A DNA stretch of 64,000 nucleotides from Dryas octopetala (GCA_963921425.1 OY992833.1:9465738-9529737), one strand, 5' to 3'. Counted from the stretch's first letter, positions 1 to 10,975 are shown. Translations and numbers: made by a program. Notes: generated by a model not told the origin, from the sequence alone.

Positions 1-305
1 GTTTCAGTGTTCCTTTTATAGAAGGTTTTATGGTCTTGGTTGCAGGTTACAGAATAATGGCCCCTAGGCCTACAGTTTATACCTTCACCAGCATTATTAC
101 CGAGTCTAATTTCTAATTTGGTCCTACGTTGTGTACCTGTAGTAGTGCAAGAAATCAGGTAAAACAATCTGCAGTTCCAAGCTTTTCACCATCATTTGAA
201 AAATTAAAAGTTATTCTATACATCTCTTGTTTAGTTGTTTTGATGTTATTTTTGACCAGGCAGAGTCAGGAATCATGAGAAATTCCTATGCATGTGTCAT
301 GCCTG
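1..305. other. Unassigned left-edge DNA, part repeated near 21.4 kb
   Basis: No gene is recognised. A short open stretch follows an AG at about 46, but it ends by 120 and matches no family I know. Bases about 190-300 recur in inverted orientation at about 21430-21530, so part of this is dispersed repeat DNA, not unique sequence. Confidence 0.4.
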
Positions 306-617
306 GCACTTCCATTCATGTTTGGTTCTCATATTGATTTGGACAAACTGGCAAGCTAGATCCCTTTAATTGCAACACAAACTTATGTTAACACTGCATC
401 ACCAAATCCAGTTATATTCTTATGGGTTTTCAACTTTGCATCAAATGCATAATTGCATTGCTCGTTTTGAGAGCCCTTTAAAGGGCACGAAAAATACCCA
501 GAATTTGGTGCAATGTGGACCAACATGGTGTGCGTGGTGGCCACAATTTAGAGAGAGAGCATCAAAAATGGATAAACCCAAATTCAAAAACAGAGCAAAG
601 GAAACAACCCCATCAGG
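306..617 (+). repeat. Left arm of a long imperfect inverted repeat
   Basis: This stretch matches the reverse complement of 2541-2965. Shared pieces include CATGTTTGGTTCTCAT, GCTAGATCCCTTTAATTG, CACCAAATCCAGTTATATTC and GAGCAAAGGAAACAA, in the same order in both arms. The right arm carries extra sequence in the middle. The two arms bracket the DOT2-like fragment. The open frame at 370-639 is repeat sequence, not a gene. No clean target duplication was seen outside the arms, so the superfamily is unknown. Confidence 0.75.
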
Positions 618-1468
618 AACCTTGTACCTCCCTCGATAAATATGATTCTCACAACACCATCAGCACCATCTGCACTTAAGAAGTGCATGACAGGCTTTCA
701 GCAGAGTGGCAAGAGTAGATTAATCAGGTGGCCAAGATTTTTATAAAGGTTCAAAATGGCAGAATGTCTAAAAGTAGAGGGGTAATTTAGAATTAGGAAA
801 AATGTATGGTTCAATTAATCAATTCCCTTTAGAATTAGCATAGGTGTTAATTTAATTAGATTTAGGGCTTTTATCTATCGAATAAATAACTCGGCAATTC
901 ATGAGATTTAGAAGGTTGAGAAGATTTGTCCCTCGTCGTTAGAAGGTTGAGATTTAGGTATCAGTCTCTTCCGAAGCATTTAATTTTTTTATAAAATTCC
1001 GTTTTGTTTAGGGTTTCTGAGTCTGCAGATGTTGCCTTTAAGGTCAGTTTGTGTTTGGTTCTCCTGAATTTTAGTAAAATAAACGGAAATTGATATTTTC
1101 ATTCTGAAATTCCAGGATTGGAGCAAATGGACATGGAAGGGTGCGAATCAAGCAACAAGAAGAGGAGCCGAGGGAAAGGATACTAGAAATATTGATGACC
1201 TGAAGCGCTCCAGGACCAATACTAGTGATGATGTTGTAAAACAAAGAGACATCGAATCTACACGCATTCTGAAGCGCTCCTCTGGTTGTTGATTATTTTC
1301 AATCAACATCGTTTTTGTTTTAAACTGAATTACATGATTTGAATGGAAGACAGAGATGATGGTATTGATAGCATGTGATCATTCTTTTTCTGGGAATCAA
1401 CTGTCAGTTTATTATTTACCAACCTTAATTGATACTAATTGTATTTTGTAATTAATTTTCTTATTCAG
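618..1468. other. Interior of inverted-repeat unit, upstream of DOT2-like exon
   Basis: AT-rich DNA with one open stretch at about 1132-1293 rich in Lys, Arg and Ser codons, which could be an upstream exon of the DOT2-like fragment. It has no clear homologue that I recognise. The remainder shows no gene. Confidence 0.35.
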
Positions 1469-2171
1469 AACAAAGGAACAGAGATTGGAGAAGAAAGCAC
1501 AAGGCGTCTCTGAGGTTTTAGCATGGGTTAGTAGCAGTCCAGAGCTCAAGGAGAAAATGAATTCTGAAGACGAGAAAGCTGAACTTACTGCTGATATTGC
1601 AAATGAAATGGTCCATGAAGTTGCAGTCAGGAAAGGCTTAGCAGGTGTGCTGAAGCTGTTTAAAGAACGAGGATACCTCAAAGAAAGAATGGATGAGCCT
1701 GGTGGATGGACTGAAGTTAAAGATGTGGATGAGCACAAACACCCTGCTACTGAAGATAAGGACGAGATAGTTTCCGATGGAACTATCCATGAAGGCTTAT
1801 TATGCGTTCTGAATCTGCTTGAAGAGCGAGCAGCCCTCAGAAAAGGTATTGCTCGTCCACCTAATGTCTATCAAGAAGTGGATAGCATTGAGAGAACTGT
1901 TGAATTTGGCCAAACTGTAAGTTCTCCAGTCCAGTTCCTTTACAATATGTTACATGTTTATATGGTTTAACATTGTTACATGAGAGTGATTATGGTCCTA
2001 GAATTGTATTACACATTTTCATGTTTGCTTAATTAATGATTATGTTGCATTATTTCTGCTATATGTGCTGACATATTACCTTTTTTTCACCAGTTGACAC
2101 CAAAGGAAGCCTTTCGGATGCTTAGTCATCAGTTCCATGGGAGGGGTCGAAGCCTTTTCAAGCGACTGTGA
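1469..2171 (+). pseudogene. DOT2: DOT2/MDF (SART-1 family splicing factor) gene fragment, strongly shortened
   Basis: Two exons can be read: 1469-1916 after a TTATTCAG acceptor, and 2094-2171 after TTTCACCAG, ending in TGA. The first has a LAWV..S..L.EK block like the AWV-SRK-EEK region of plant DOT2 proteins, then directly the C-terminal block VHEVAVRKGLAGVLKLFKER. A weaker second copy of that block follows (IHEGLLCVLNLLEER). The second exon gives the family signature LTPKEAFRMLSHQFHGRG, then a short novel tail. DOT2 is a U4/U6.U5 tri-snRNP splicing factor of roughly 800 residues. Here the Arg-rich N terminus, the large middle and the end after the HFHGKG-like motif are missing. No convincing ATG starts it. 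It lies between inverted-repeat arms, so it may be a captured gene fragment. Family call is firm; expression is unknown. Confidence 0.72.
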
Positions 2172-2540
2172 GGAATAAAGAGCCCTCTGCCTATTTACTT
2201 ACAAGCATTGATCAGTACGCTGTGCACATGTCGTTAATCCGATGTCTCTTATATGATATAAAGTTCTTGGTTGAATATTGCTCTTCTTTTTGTTTTTTTG
2301 TAGGTTAATCTTGAATTGTACTGTGGCTTAATCTTGTAGTTACGTACTATTGAATTTTAACTTTTGATGTGGGCATTTGACTAGCCCTGTCCAGTCTAAC
2401 CCATATAATAAATAGGATTAGGATGATCATTTCTATTCTTCCAATGTAAGTCTTGGATTTGTTCAAACTTTGATTTGTTGTGAAGCATTTATTACTTCCA
2501 AAGGAATTAATTTCTTCGAAATATTGTTGTCTCAAGCTTC
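2172..2540. other. Spacer between DOT2-like fragment and right repeat arm
   Basis: AT-rich sequence that may be the 3' untranslated part of the DOT2-like fragment. No gene or repeat structure seen. Confidence 0.3.
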
Positions 2541-2965
2541 TGATATAATTGTTTCCTTTGCTCTGTCTTTGAATTTGGGTTTATCCATTTTTGATGCTCT
2601 GCCTGTGTTTTGAACCTATCATTCTCGAGGACCTGGTTGTGGTTGCTAGGCCACATGCTGTCTTATTGTGTTGTAAAACTCTCCTTTCCAGCACTAAAGG
2701 ACCTGGCCATCACTCGCACAATGTTGGTCCACACTGCTCCAAATTCTGGGTATTTTTTCTTGCCCTTTAAAGGAGCGTGGTCCATCACCTCTGTTACTCC
2801 CAAAATGTAATTACGCATTTGATGTAAAGTTGACCTGTGATGCAAACTCGTAAGAATATAACTGGATTTGGTGATAAGTGTTAATATTATATTTAGTGCA
2901 ATTAAAGGGATCTAGCTTATAAATTTGTCCAAATCAATGAGAACCAAACATGTATGGAAGTACCA
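2541..2965 (-). repeat. Right arm of the long inverted repeat
   Basis: Reverse-complement partner of 306-617, with about 100 extra bases in the middle. Its outer edge touches the first recognisable GLR codons, so the repeat has replaced or displaced the true 5' end of the GLR gene. Confidence 0.75.
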
Positions 2966-3088
2966 TGTCTGATTTCAGCATTTCTATGGCCTTGTCTGAT
3001 TTTTACCATCTGCATAATAACTACAGCACAAGAATAGTACTCCACAGGAGGGATTCCAATGGAAAACCTCTACAGGCTTTATCAGCTG
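2966..3088 (+). pseudogene. GLR exon, first surviving piece
   Basis: Encodes the GLR block [20 protein letters not shown], followed by an [15 protein letters not shown] stretch, and ends in G|GTAAGC. The split codon joins to CC at 3942 to restore Ala. The usual upstream signal peptide is absent. Confidence 0.75.
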
Positions 3089-3941
3089 GTAAGCTATTCT
3101 TAACTATGATACGCTCTATAAAATTTACTATGTACAGTACTTTGGGTTTTAAACATATCTTCACTAGCTCTTCAGACTTTTAGTGATATATCTTATTCTA
3201 ATTTGAAGTAGTTATCATCACAATTATTGCATTGGAGCCTGTATGGTCATGTTTTTTCTTTTGGTTTTCAGTTTTTTATGTTTCTTGTTTTAGTTAAAGA
3301 GGTAGAGGCTAGGGAAAAGACATGGGAGAAATGGAAAAAGGAGATGAGATCGAGATGAGAAAGAAGAGAGGTGATGAAGAAATTAGGGAGAATACATAAA
3401 ACAAAAGATCAAAATAAAAACTTTCTGAAACTGTATATTTTTTCTCTTCTCTCCTTCACATCTATCGCCACTCTTCTCACTTTCTTCTCATTTTTCCTTC
3501 CGTTTCTTTAATTAGAAACAAGAATAAAAACTGAAACAAGAATGTTACCAAATGACCCTTAGTTTCTGGAATAATAGAGTTGTTCAGATTAGGGACAAAT
3601 TTTGAACAACTGTGAGGGACAGTGAATTATCACCATTGGATTGAATTGATAATTGCTAAATTAATAACACATTGGCTCATTGTATTAGATCCAACCATTG
3701 AGTGCAATAGGTGCTTACTGGTGCTCAAAATTTGTTCCTTAGATGAACGGGACTGCCTAGAATAATATGGAAAATGGGAAAAGTACTCTGAATTTCATTA
3801 TACTTTTTTCAACTACAAACAGAGAGTTACTGTCCTGAAATACACCTGTTCTCATGTTCTTATTAACTGTACCAAGAATCATTATTCGCCCTACCAAAAT
3901 TCTAAGCAGCTTAAACGTCTCTACTTGTTTACCGAATGCAG
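3089..3941 (+). other. GLR intron
   Basis: AT-rich intron from GTAAGC to GCAG. A mostly purine stretch at 3297-3420 is followed by a pyrimidine-rich stretch at 3430-3520, forming an imperfect inverted repeat. No gene inside. Confidence 0.6.
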
Positions 3942-5289
3942 CCCTTAATCTTTTGGATAACGTCAAAGTTGAAGCAATAATTGGTGCACAAACAAGAATG
4001 GAAGCGAACCTATTGGCAGAATTAGGAGAAGATGCTGAAGTCCCTGTAATGTCTCTTTCTCAACCTAGTCCATCCTCTCCTCTCACCAACAGGTATCCTT
4101 TCTTTGTTGAGATCACACAGGATGAGACTTCTCAGGTTACAGGAATCAGTGCCCTTATTGGAATGTTCAAATGGAGGGATGTTATCCTTCTATATGAGAG
4201 CACAGAATATGGGAGTCGCATCATTCCATCTTTGATCATTTCCTTCCTAGAGAAAAATGTCTCTATTGCATATAAAAGTTCCATTGATGCCTCCTCAACA
4301 AATGAACAGATCATTGAAGAGCTCCAAAAGCTCATGACATTGAAGACTACAGTATTTGTGGTGCATATGTCACATATGCTCCTGCCTCGCCTTTTTTTAA
4401 ATGCAAAAAAGTTAGGAATGGTGAGTGAAGGGTACGCTTGGATTGTTACATCAACTAGCATGAATTTCTTGCATTCCATGGATTCATCTGTGATTGAGTC
4501 AATGCAAGGAGTTTTGGGATTAAAGTCTTATATTCCAGCATCAAGGAGCCTTCACAATCTTACTTCAAGATTGAGAAGGAAATTTTACATTGAGGAGCTC
4601 AATATGGAAGTAAGGGAGTTAAGTGCAGATGGAATCTGGGCGTATGATGCTATTTGGGCTCTTGCAGATGCATTTGAGAGGACAAGAAGTAAATATTCTA
4701 CAAGTAGGAAGCAAGACGTCAGATTGAACCTAACAGGTCTAAATGATTTTAGATCCTCCAAACATGGAGTTGTGCTTCTTAGAGAGATATTGCAAAGTAG
4801 ATTTACAGGTTTAAGTGGAGAAATTAAATATCTGCATGGGAAACTTATTTCAGAAGCATTTGAGATAGTAAATGTGATAGGAAAGGGGAGAGAAGGGTTG
4901 GATATTTTTGGCCTTACGAAGGAAAAATCACAAAAGAGTCGCAGCCACTTAATAACCGAACAAATCTACTTTCCACCGACAATCTGGAATATATCATATG
5001 GCCTGGAGGATCAACAACCATGATGAAAGGTTCCAAGAGGCAATTGAGTAGTGAAATAAAGCTAAGAATTGGTGTTCCAGTGAAAGTAGGGTTCGAGGAA
5101 CTTGTGAGTGTGGAGCATGATCTTCAAACCAATAGAACGTATTTCAGGGGCTTCTGTATAGATGTATTTGAAGCTGCAATTAGAGCATTGCCGTATAAAG
5201 TACATTATGAGTTTATTCCATTTGAATTGGCCGGAAATGGTTCTTTGGCTTCGAATTATGATGATCTTGTTTACCAGGTTTATCTCCAG
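3942..5289 (+). pseudogene. GLR main exon: amino-terminal domain and S1 lobe
   Basis: Open from ALNLLDNVKVEAIIGAQTRM through the ligand-binding-fold region to about 4884. The reading then continues one frame earlier as RVGYFWPYEGKITKES, IIWPGGSTTMMKG and KLRIGVPVKVGFEE up to YDDLVYQVYLQ. One missing base in the run of G at 4885-4888 explains the shift. The exon ends at CAG|GTATGC. Confidence 0.82.
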
Positions 5290-5556
5290 GTATGCTTGAT
5301 TATAAATCACATGCAAAATGATATCTGCTACAATATAAGTAATTATTGGCTCATATTTGATAGATTAAACCTATATTATAATTGGCTTAAGCTCTTAGGA
5401 TCTTCAGGAAAAACCAAACATGATATCACAGCGTAAGATCTTGTGCAACTGCAATATTCCAAATTTTAACAACTTTGTGGGTGCATGTCTTGTTATTTGT
5501 AGAAAGAGGCCTATAAATGAGAAAGATTACTGAAACAATTGTTGGGACACATCCTA

Positions 5557-5727
5557 TGTTCAGAGGAGGCTTAGGTTTAGGGTTTCAATATATTTTCTGA
5601 TTAAACCAATAAGACCACAAAAAGTGGTTTATATACATGGGCCTATAACTAAAATACAGGAATTAATAAATCACCTAATTAATTCTAATAATTACACAAT
5701 AATCACACGTGTTGACTCACACCAACA
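5557..5727 (-). repeat. Copia 3' LTR
   Basis: 171 bp, identical by eye to 10805-10975. It starts TGTTCAGAGG and ends CACACCAACA on the plus strand, and is preceded by target duplication TCCTA. Confidence 0.95.
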
Positions 5728-5734
5728 CTCCCCC

Positions 5735-8700
5735 TCAAGTTGGTGCATATATATCGCACATGCCCAACTTGTCTAGTGAGTCCAAAAACACCCGATTTGC
5801 CACAGCCTTGGTCAACACATCTGCAAGCTGATCTTCGGACTTCACAAATGGAAAGTTAATAATCTTCGCTTCAAGTTTCTCTTTGATGAAGTGTCGATCA
5901 ATCTCAATGTGTTTTGTTCTATCATGCTGAACAGGATTATGTGCTATATCAATAGCAGACTTGTTATCACAAAACAAGTCCATAGGTTTGGTAGGTGGAC
6001 ATCCTAAATCAGTCAATAAATGTCTCAACCACAAAAGTTCGACTACTCCAAGTGCCATACCTCTGTATTCAGCCTCTGCACTCGACCTAGATACAACTGA
6101 TTGCTTCTTACTTCTCCAAGTCACCAAATTTCCTCCTACAAAGGTAAAATAGCCTGAGGTAGACCTTCTATCATCTGCTGAACCTCCCCAGTCTGCATTA
6201 GAAAAACCTTCAACATTGACATGACCATGATTAGCAAACAACAATCCTTTACCAGGTGCAGATTTTAGATACTGTAAAATTCGCTCCACAGCATCCATAT
6301 GAGGTTTGCACGGGGCATGCATAAACTGGCTTACTACACTAACCGCATAAGCAATGTCAGGTCTAGTGTGAGACAAATATATCAATCTTCCAACAAGTCT
6401 CTGATATCGCCCCTTATCTGCAGGCAAAGCCCCCAAACACTCAAAAAGTCTATGATTTTGCTCCATAGGAGTGACAGCTGGCTTACACCCAAGCATACCA
6501 GTTTCAGACAACAAGTCTAAAACATATTTCCTTTGAGATAGGAATATGCCATGTTTAGACCGAGCCACTTCTATCCCAAGAAAGAACTTCAAGTCCCCCA
6601 GCTGTTTCATTTCAAACTCTTGAGACAAGTACCTCTGCAAATTAGAGATTTCCTCATAATCATCTCCAGTCAGAACCATATCATCAACGTAAATAATAAG
6701 AGCAGTAATCTTCTTCCCCCTTTTCTTTAGGAACAAAGTATGATCAAAATTACTCTGCCGATAACCATAGTTCTTCATCGCACGGGTGAATCTCCCAAAC
6801 CAGGCTCTCGGAGATTGTTTAAGACCATATAAAGACTTTTTCAGTCTGCACACCAATCTTGTATTATCAAACTCTGGTATACCTGGAGGAGGATCCATGT
6901 ATACTTCTTCAGTCAAATCACCATGGAGAAAAGCATTCTTTACATCAAACTGAAGAAGTGGCCAATCTTTGTTAGCAGCCAAAGACAACAGAACCCGTAC
7001 TGTGTTTAACTTGGCCACTGGAGCAAACGTCTCCAAGTAGTCTATGCCATAGGACTGTGTATACCCCTTTGCTACCAACCTTGCCTTATACCTTTCAACT
7101 GATCCATCAGCTTTGTGTTTGACTGCAAACACCCATCTGCATCCAACTGTCTTCTTCCCCTTAGGTAGAGAAACCAACTCCCAGGTTGAATTCTTCTGTA
7201 ATGCCTCCATTTCTTCAGCCATAGCTTTGGTCCATCTAGAATCTGCAAGAGCATCCTGCAATCTACTAGGAATAGAAACAGAAGATAATTGCAGAACATA
7301 CGATTCATATGACTTTGAAAGCCTAACAGATGACACATGATTATTAATTGAGTACCTAACTTTGGCATTTGGATCTGGCTCATATTTAGCTGGTGGTTGT
7401 CCTCGGTTAGACCGAGGAGGGAGTGTAAATTTAGAAGCATTAGAAACAAGATCTGAACCAGAATGTGAATCAAGAGTATTGTTTGTTACCTCAATGGATG
7501 AAGAAGATTGATTCAATGGAGTAGGAGAGATGGCGGTACTATCATGGAGTGGTGACTCCTCAGGCTCAGAATTTGTAGGTTCTTGTCCTACCATATCCTC
7601 AGTATCATCCGCAGTAATTTCCACATTCTCAGTATCATCCTCAGACACTGGGTGATCAGTAGTCTGTTCTGACTTTTCCTCACTACTACTCCCATAACCA
7701 AACTTATCAAAAAAAAACACATCATCTCGATTCTGCACTTCACTAGAAACCTCCCCCTGAAGGGTAGAATCCAGTGGACGTGGAGAATAAAAAGGTTGAT
7801 GTTCATGAAAAGTGACATCCATAGAGACATAGAAGCGCTGAGTAGAGGGATGATAGCACCGATACCCCTTCTGGGATGGACCATAACCAACAAATACACA
7901 CTCCAAGGCCCGAGATGCGAGCTTAGATCGCTGATGAGAATGTAAATGGACAAAAGCAACACACCCAAAAATCCTGGGTTCCAAATGAAGGATACCTGGT
8001 AAAGAGACAAAATCCGAGAGAACATCCAACGGTCGCCGAAAGTCAAGAACACTAGACGGGGTCCGATTAATCAGATAGACAGCCGAACTCAAAGCATCAC
8101 CCCAGAGGAAAGATGGCACGTGACCACCCAGAAGAAGGGATCGAGTGACTTCCAATAAATGCCGATTTTTGCGTTCAGCAACCTCATTCTGTTGTGGAGA
8201 ATGAGCACAAGAAGTCTGATGAAGAATCCCCGTAGAAGCAAAATACTGAGTCAACTCAGTATTAACGAACTCACCACCATTATCAGAGCGCAAAACTTTA
8301 ATAGGACATGCAAACTGGGTGAGAACCATTTTATGGAAAAGGCGAAAAACAGCACACACATCACTTTTATGTTTCAGAAGATAAACCCAAGTCATTCGAG
8401 TACAGTCATCAATAAAAGTCACAAACCATTTCATTCCTTTATGTGTAACACACGGGGCAGGACCCCAAACATCCGAGTGTACCAAAGCAAAAGGAACATC
8501 CATACGTTTATCACAAGAAGGAAACACGGAACGATGGCTTTTGGCCAACACACAAACTTCACAATTAAAATCGGAAATGTTTAAACCAAGAAATAACGAG
8601 GGAAACAAACGTCGAAGATAACTAAAGGAAGGATGACCAAGTCGGCGATGCCACAACCATATCTTCTTCTTATTTTCTGAGGAACCATCACGAACTAAAC

Positions 8701-10117
8701 GCACAATGCCACGACTGTCTGAAGCGGAAACCCCACTCTCCAGATAGTACAAACCACCACTCTTTCTACCACTGCCAATCTTCTCCTTGGTATGAATGTC
8801 CTGGAAAACACAATGAGTAGGAAAGAATGTGGCCACACAATTATGAGTTTTGGTTAGTTGACTAACAGAAACAAGGTTACAATTTAGGGAAGGAACAAAC
8901 AGCACATTATGCAAAGATAAATCAGAGGAGAAGGAGACCGTGCCGCCCCCTAGAACAGGAGATGACACACCATTAGCATTAACAATAAATGGTTTAGGAC
9001 AGACAGATGAAAAATGACTAAAAACATAACGATCAGAAGTCATATGATCCGTAGCACCTGTATCAATTATCCATGCACCATTACTAGTACAAGCAGAAGT
9101 ACTCAAAACAGAGTTAGAGATACCTGACTTGGCAACAAAGCTGGAGGAACTAACAGAGTTCACCCTGGAGCTTGAGTTATCAACCTTCGGATTAGAAGAA
9201 GAAGAAGCTTTCATTCCCTTCGGATGCCACTCTGGATAGCCATGAAGCTTAAAGCATTTTTCGACCATATGAGTTGTACCCCCACAGTGAGTACACTTCC
9301 GGTCAGGTTTCTTAGCATCTTTATTGGAGAATTTTCGGGCCGCCATAGCGACCGCTCCATCAGTACCCCCCATCATAGCCTCTTGCCGATTAGCCTCGGA
9401 GCACACAATCGCATAGGCCGCCTGTAATTTAGGCAGAGGAGACATGGCAAGAATACGACCCCGAACTCCATCTAGATGAGAATCCAAACCAGCTAGAAAC
9501 ATGTATAATCTCTGAGAGTTAATCATAGTGGTATATTTTTCAACATCACTCGCATAATCCATAATGCAAGGTTCAATTGCATCAATATCCTGCCAAAGTT
9601 TTTGTAGCTTGCCAAAATAGGAAATAATAGATCCACCATTTTGCCGTACAGAGATTACCTCACAATGGAGTTGATATGCCTTGGAAGCATCTTGGCTCAA
9701 TGTATAAGTTTGTTTAGCTGCGTCCCAGATGTCCTTCGCCGTCGGTAATCGAATAAAGAGAGATCGAACTTCTTTAGTCATAGCATCAAGAAGCCAAGAC
9801 TTGACCATACAATTCTCATCCTCCCATGTTTCAAACTCATCAGAATTCACATCTTCTGGAGCTGCTCTTGTTCCTGTGATAAAACCCCACCGTTTTCGAC
9901 CTCTAATTTTATTTTGCACGATGAGGGCCCAATCAATATAATTTGAGCCATCAAGTTTTTCGGGTGAGATTAGTGATGACACATCCTGGGAACTTAAAGG
10001 AGGGAGAGCAGGCAGCGGTGGTTTTGAGTTAACCACATCTTTGTTCTTATTCCTGTTCGAGCCTCCAGGACTAGAGGGAGGTGTCTGAGACATGATAAAT
10101 GACAAAACAAAGAACAC
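5735..10117 (-). CDS. Copia Gag-Pol polyprotein (fossil class; frame looks whole)
   Basis: A 1460-codon frame in Copia order. Gag comes first, with the UBN2-like block near residues 52-240 and a CCHC zinc knuckle (CTHCGGTTHMVEKC) at about 275-288. The aspartic protease has DTG at 352-354. Integrase follows, with an H..H..C..C-type zinc region at about 489-525 and catalytic D, D and E near 549, 612 and 648. Reverse transcriptase then runs from about 985 with the YVDD box, and RNase H closes the frame with the ADWGG and SSAEAEYR motifs. The second Met, MSQTPPSS (start near 10093), may be the true start. The product would make, package and insert cDNA of the element. Confidence 0.93.
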   Translation of the reverse strand: MFFVLSFIMSQTPPSSPGGSNRNKNKDVVNSKPPLPALPPLSSQDVSSLISPEKLDGSNYIDWALIVQNKIRGRKRWGFITGTRAAPEDVNSDEFETWEDENCMVKSWLLDAMTKEVRSLFIRLPTAKDIWDAAKQTYTLSQDASKAYQLHCEVISVRQNGGSIISYFGKLQKLWQDIDAIEPCIMDYASDVEKYTTMINSQRLYMFLAGLDSHLDGVRGRILAMSPLPKLQAAYAIVCSEANRQEAMMGGTDGAVAMAARKFSNKDAKKPDRKCTHCGGTTHMVEKCFKLHGYPEWHPKGMKASSSSNPKVDNSSSRVNSVSSSSFVAKSGISNSVLSTSACTSNGAWIIDTGATDHMTSDRYVFSHFSSVCPKPFIVNANGVSSPVLGGGTVSFSSDLSLHNVLFVPSLNCNLVSVSQLTKTHNCVATFFPTHCVFQDIHTKEKIGSGRKSGGLYYLESGVSASDSRGIVRLVRDGSSENKKKIWLWHRRLGHPSFSYLRRLFPSLFLGLNISDFNCEVCVLAKSHRSVFPSCDKRMDVPFALVHSDVWGPAPCVTHKGMKWFVTFIDDCTRMTWVYLLKHKSDVCAVFRLFHKMVLTQFACPIKVLRSDNGGEFVNTELTQYFASTGILHQTSCAHSPQQNEVAERKNRHLLEVTRSLLLGGHVPSFLWGDALSSAVYLINRTPSSVLDFRRPLDVLSDFVSLPGILHLEPRIFGCVAFVHLHSHQRSKLASRALECVFVGYGPSQKGYRCYHPSTQRFYVSMDVTFHEHQPFYSPRPLDSTLQGEVSSEVQNRDDVFFFDKFGYGSSSEEKSEQTTDHPVSEDDTENVEITADDTEDMVGQEPTNSEPEESPLHDSTAISPTPLNQSSSSIEVTNNTLDSHSGSDLVSNASKFTLPPRSNRGQPPAKYEPDPNAKVRYSINNHVSSVRLSKSYESYVLQLSSVSIPSRLQDALADSRWTKAMAEEMEALQKNSTWELVSLPKGKKTVGCRWVFAVKHKADGSVERYKARLVAKGYTQSYGIDYLETFAPVAKLNTVRVLLSLAANKDWPLLQFDVKNAFLHGDLTEEVYMDPPPGIPEFDNTRLVCRLKKSLYGLKQSPRAWFGRFTRAMKNYGYRQSNFDHTLFLKKRGKKITALIIYVDDMVLTGDDYEEISNLQRYLSQEFEMKQLGDLKFFLGIEVARSKHGIFLSQRKYVLDLLSETGMLGCKPAVTPMEQNHRLFECLGALPADKGRYQRLVGRLIYLSHTRPDIAYAVSVVSQFMHAPCKPHMDAVERILQYLKSAPGKGLLFANHGHVNVEGFSNADWGGSADDRRSTSGYFTFVGGNLVTWRSKKQSVVSRSSAEAEYRGMALGVVELLWLRHLLTDLGCPPTKPMDLFCDNKSAIDIAHNPVQHDRTKHIEIDRHFIKEKLEAKIINFPFVKSEDQLADVLTKAVANRVFLDSLDKLGMCDIYAPT

Positions 10118-10804
10118 ACACAGACCAACAAGAGCAGGATATTAAAACAATAGGCTAAGTAGAGCAGCAATCACTGCTACAGTGAAAGACAAAGGAGAGC
10201 AGTCGGGCACACGGAGTTGCTGCCTGTTATGGGTGTGAGCAGAATCGACGCACCACGCACAAGCAGGTGGAGGAGTGCCCAGGCAGGCGGGCAATATGCA
10301 CTGTCAGCCGGAGACGCGCACAGGCGGGTGGCGCGGGTCACGGTGCAGACTGGGCGGCGCACAGAGGAGCGAATGGCGGTGGGTCGGCTTCGTTGCGACT
10401 GGACAGCGCACAAGGAAGAAGACGGTTGCGACTGGTTTTCTTATAGGCAGGGGCGGAGACGCGCAGCGGCTGGACAGCAGCGTCGTCGCTGCTGATCGGT
10501 TGCGACTGGGGCGCGCAGGCAGGGGCGGAGACGCGCAGGCAGGGGCGGAGGCGCACGAGGGAGACAGAGATGTGGTCGACGTGGAGTAGCAGCAAAGAGT
10601 GAGCCGCACGCGACGGTGGCAGGGGTCCGGTGGCGTCGCTGCTGAAGTCAGATAGCAGAGGAGCTTGCCAAGGAACAGTAGAATTTTTCAACTCTACAAA
10701 GAACTACAGTAGAATTTTGTCAGAGAAGACCAATGAACAGTAGAATTTTTCTGGAAAAACTCTTCAAAAAAACCAGTAGGATAGAGAACCATGCTCTGAT
10801 ACCA
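10118..10804 (-). other. Copia leader with primer-binding site and GC-rich repeats
   Basis: Untranslated leader between the right LTR and gag. The tRNA-Met primer-binding site is at 10793-10804. Around 10440-10560 a GC-rich motif with AGGCAGGGGCGGAG recurs several times, and AACAGTAGAATTTTT recurs at 10674-10750. Short open frames here on both strands are by-products of GC content. Confidence 0.75.
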
Positions 10805-10975
10805 TGTTCAGAGGAGGCTTAGGTTTAGGGTTTCAATATATTTTCTGATTAAACCAATAAGACCACAAAAAGTGGTTTATATACATGGGCCTATAACTAA
10901 AATACAGGAATTAATAAATCACCTAATTAATTCTAATAATTACACAATAATCACACGTGTTGACTCACACCAACA
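10805..10975 (-). repeat. Copia 5' LTR
   Basis: 171 bp, identical by eye to 5557-5727 and followed by target duplication TCCTA at 10976-10980. Confidence 0.95.

Larger units (their letters stand above)
5557..10975 (-). mobile_element. Whole-looking Ty1-Copia LTR retrotransposon
   Basis: The element lies on the minus strand inside a GLR intron. Its two 171-bp LTRs (5557-5727 and 10805-10975) read identical base for base by eye and begin TG and end CA. A 5-bp target duplication TCCTA flanks it (5552-5556 and 10976-10980). A primer-binding site complementary to initiator tRNA-Met, TGGTATCAGAGC on the minus strand, touches the right-hand LTR at 10793-10804. A purine-rich tract lies beside the left LTR at 5728-5738. 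One uninterrupted gag-pol frame fills the middle. Short LTRs and a single polyprotein of about 1460 residues fit the Ale/Retrofit group (inference). Identical LTRs mean a very recent insertion. Confidence 0.96.

Noticed and set aside
370-639. 89-codon open frame on + and its mirror at 2663-2845
   Set aside because: Both lie in the inverted-repeat arms and mirror each other; no protein family.
10177-10691. Several overlapping open frames on both strands in the Copia leader
   Set aside because: GC-rich tandem repeats leave all frames open; no domain, and the leader is expected to be untranslated.
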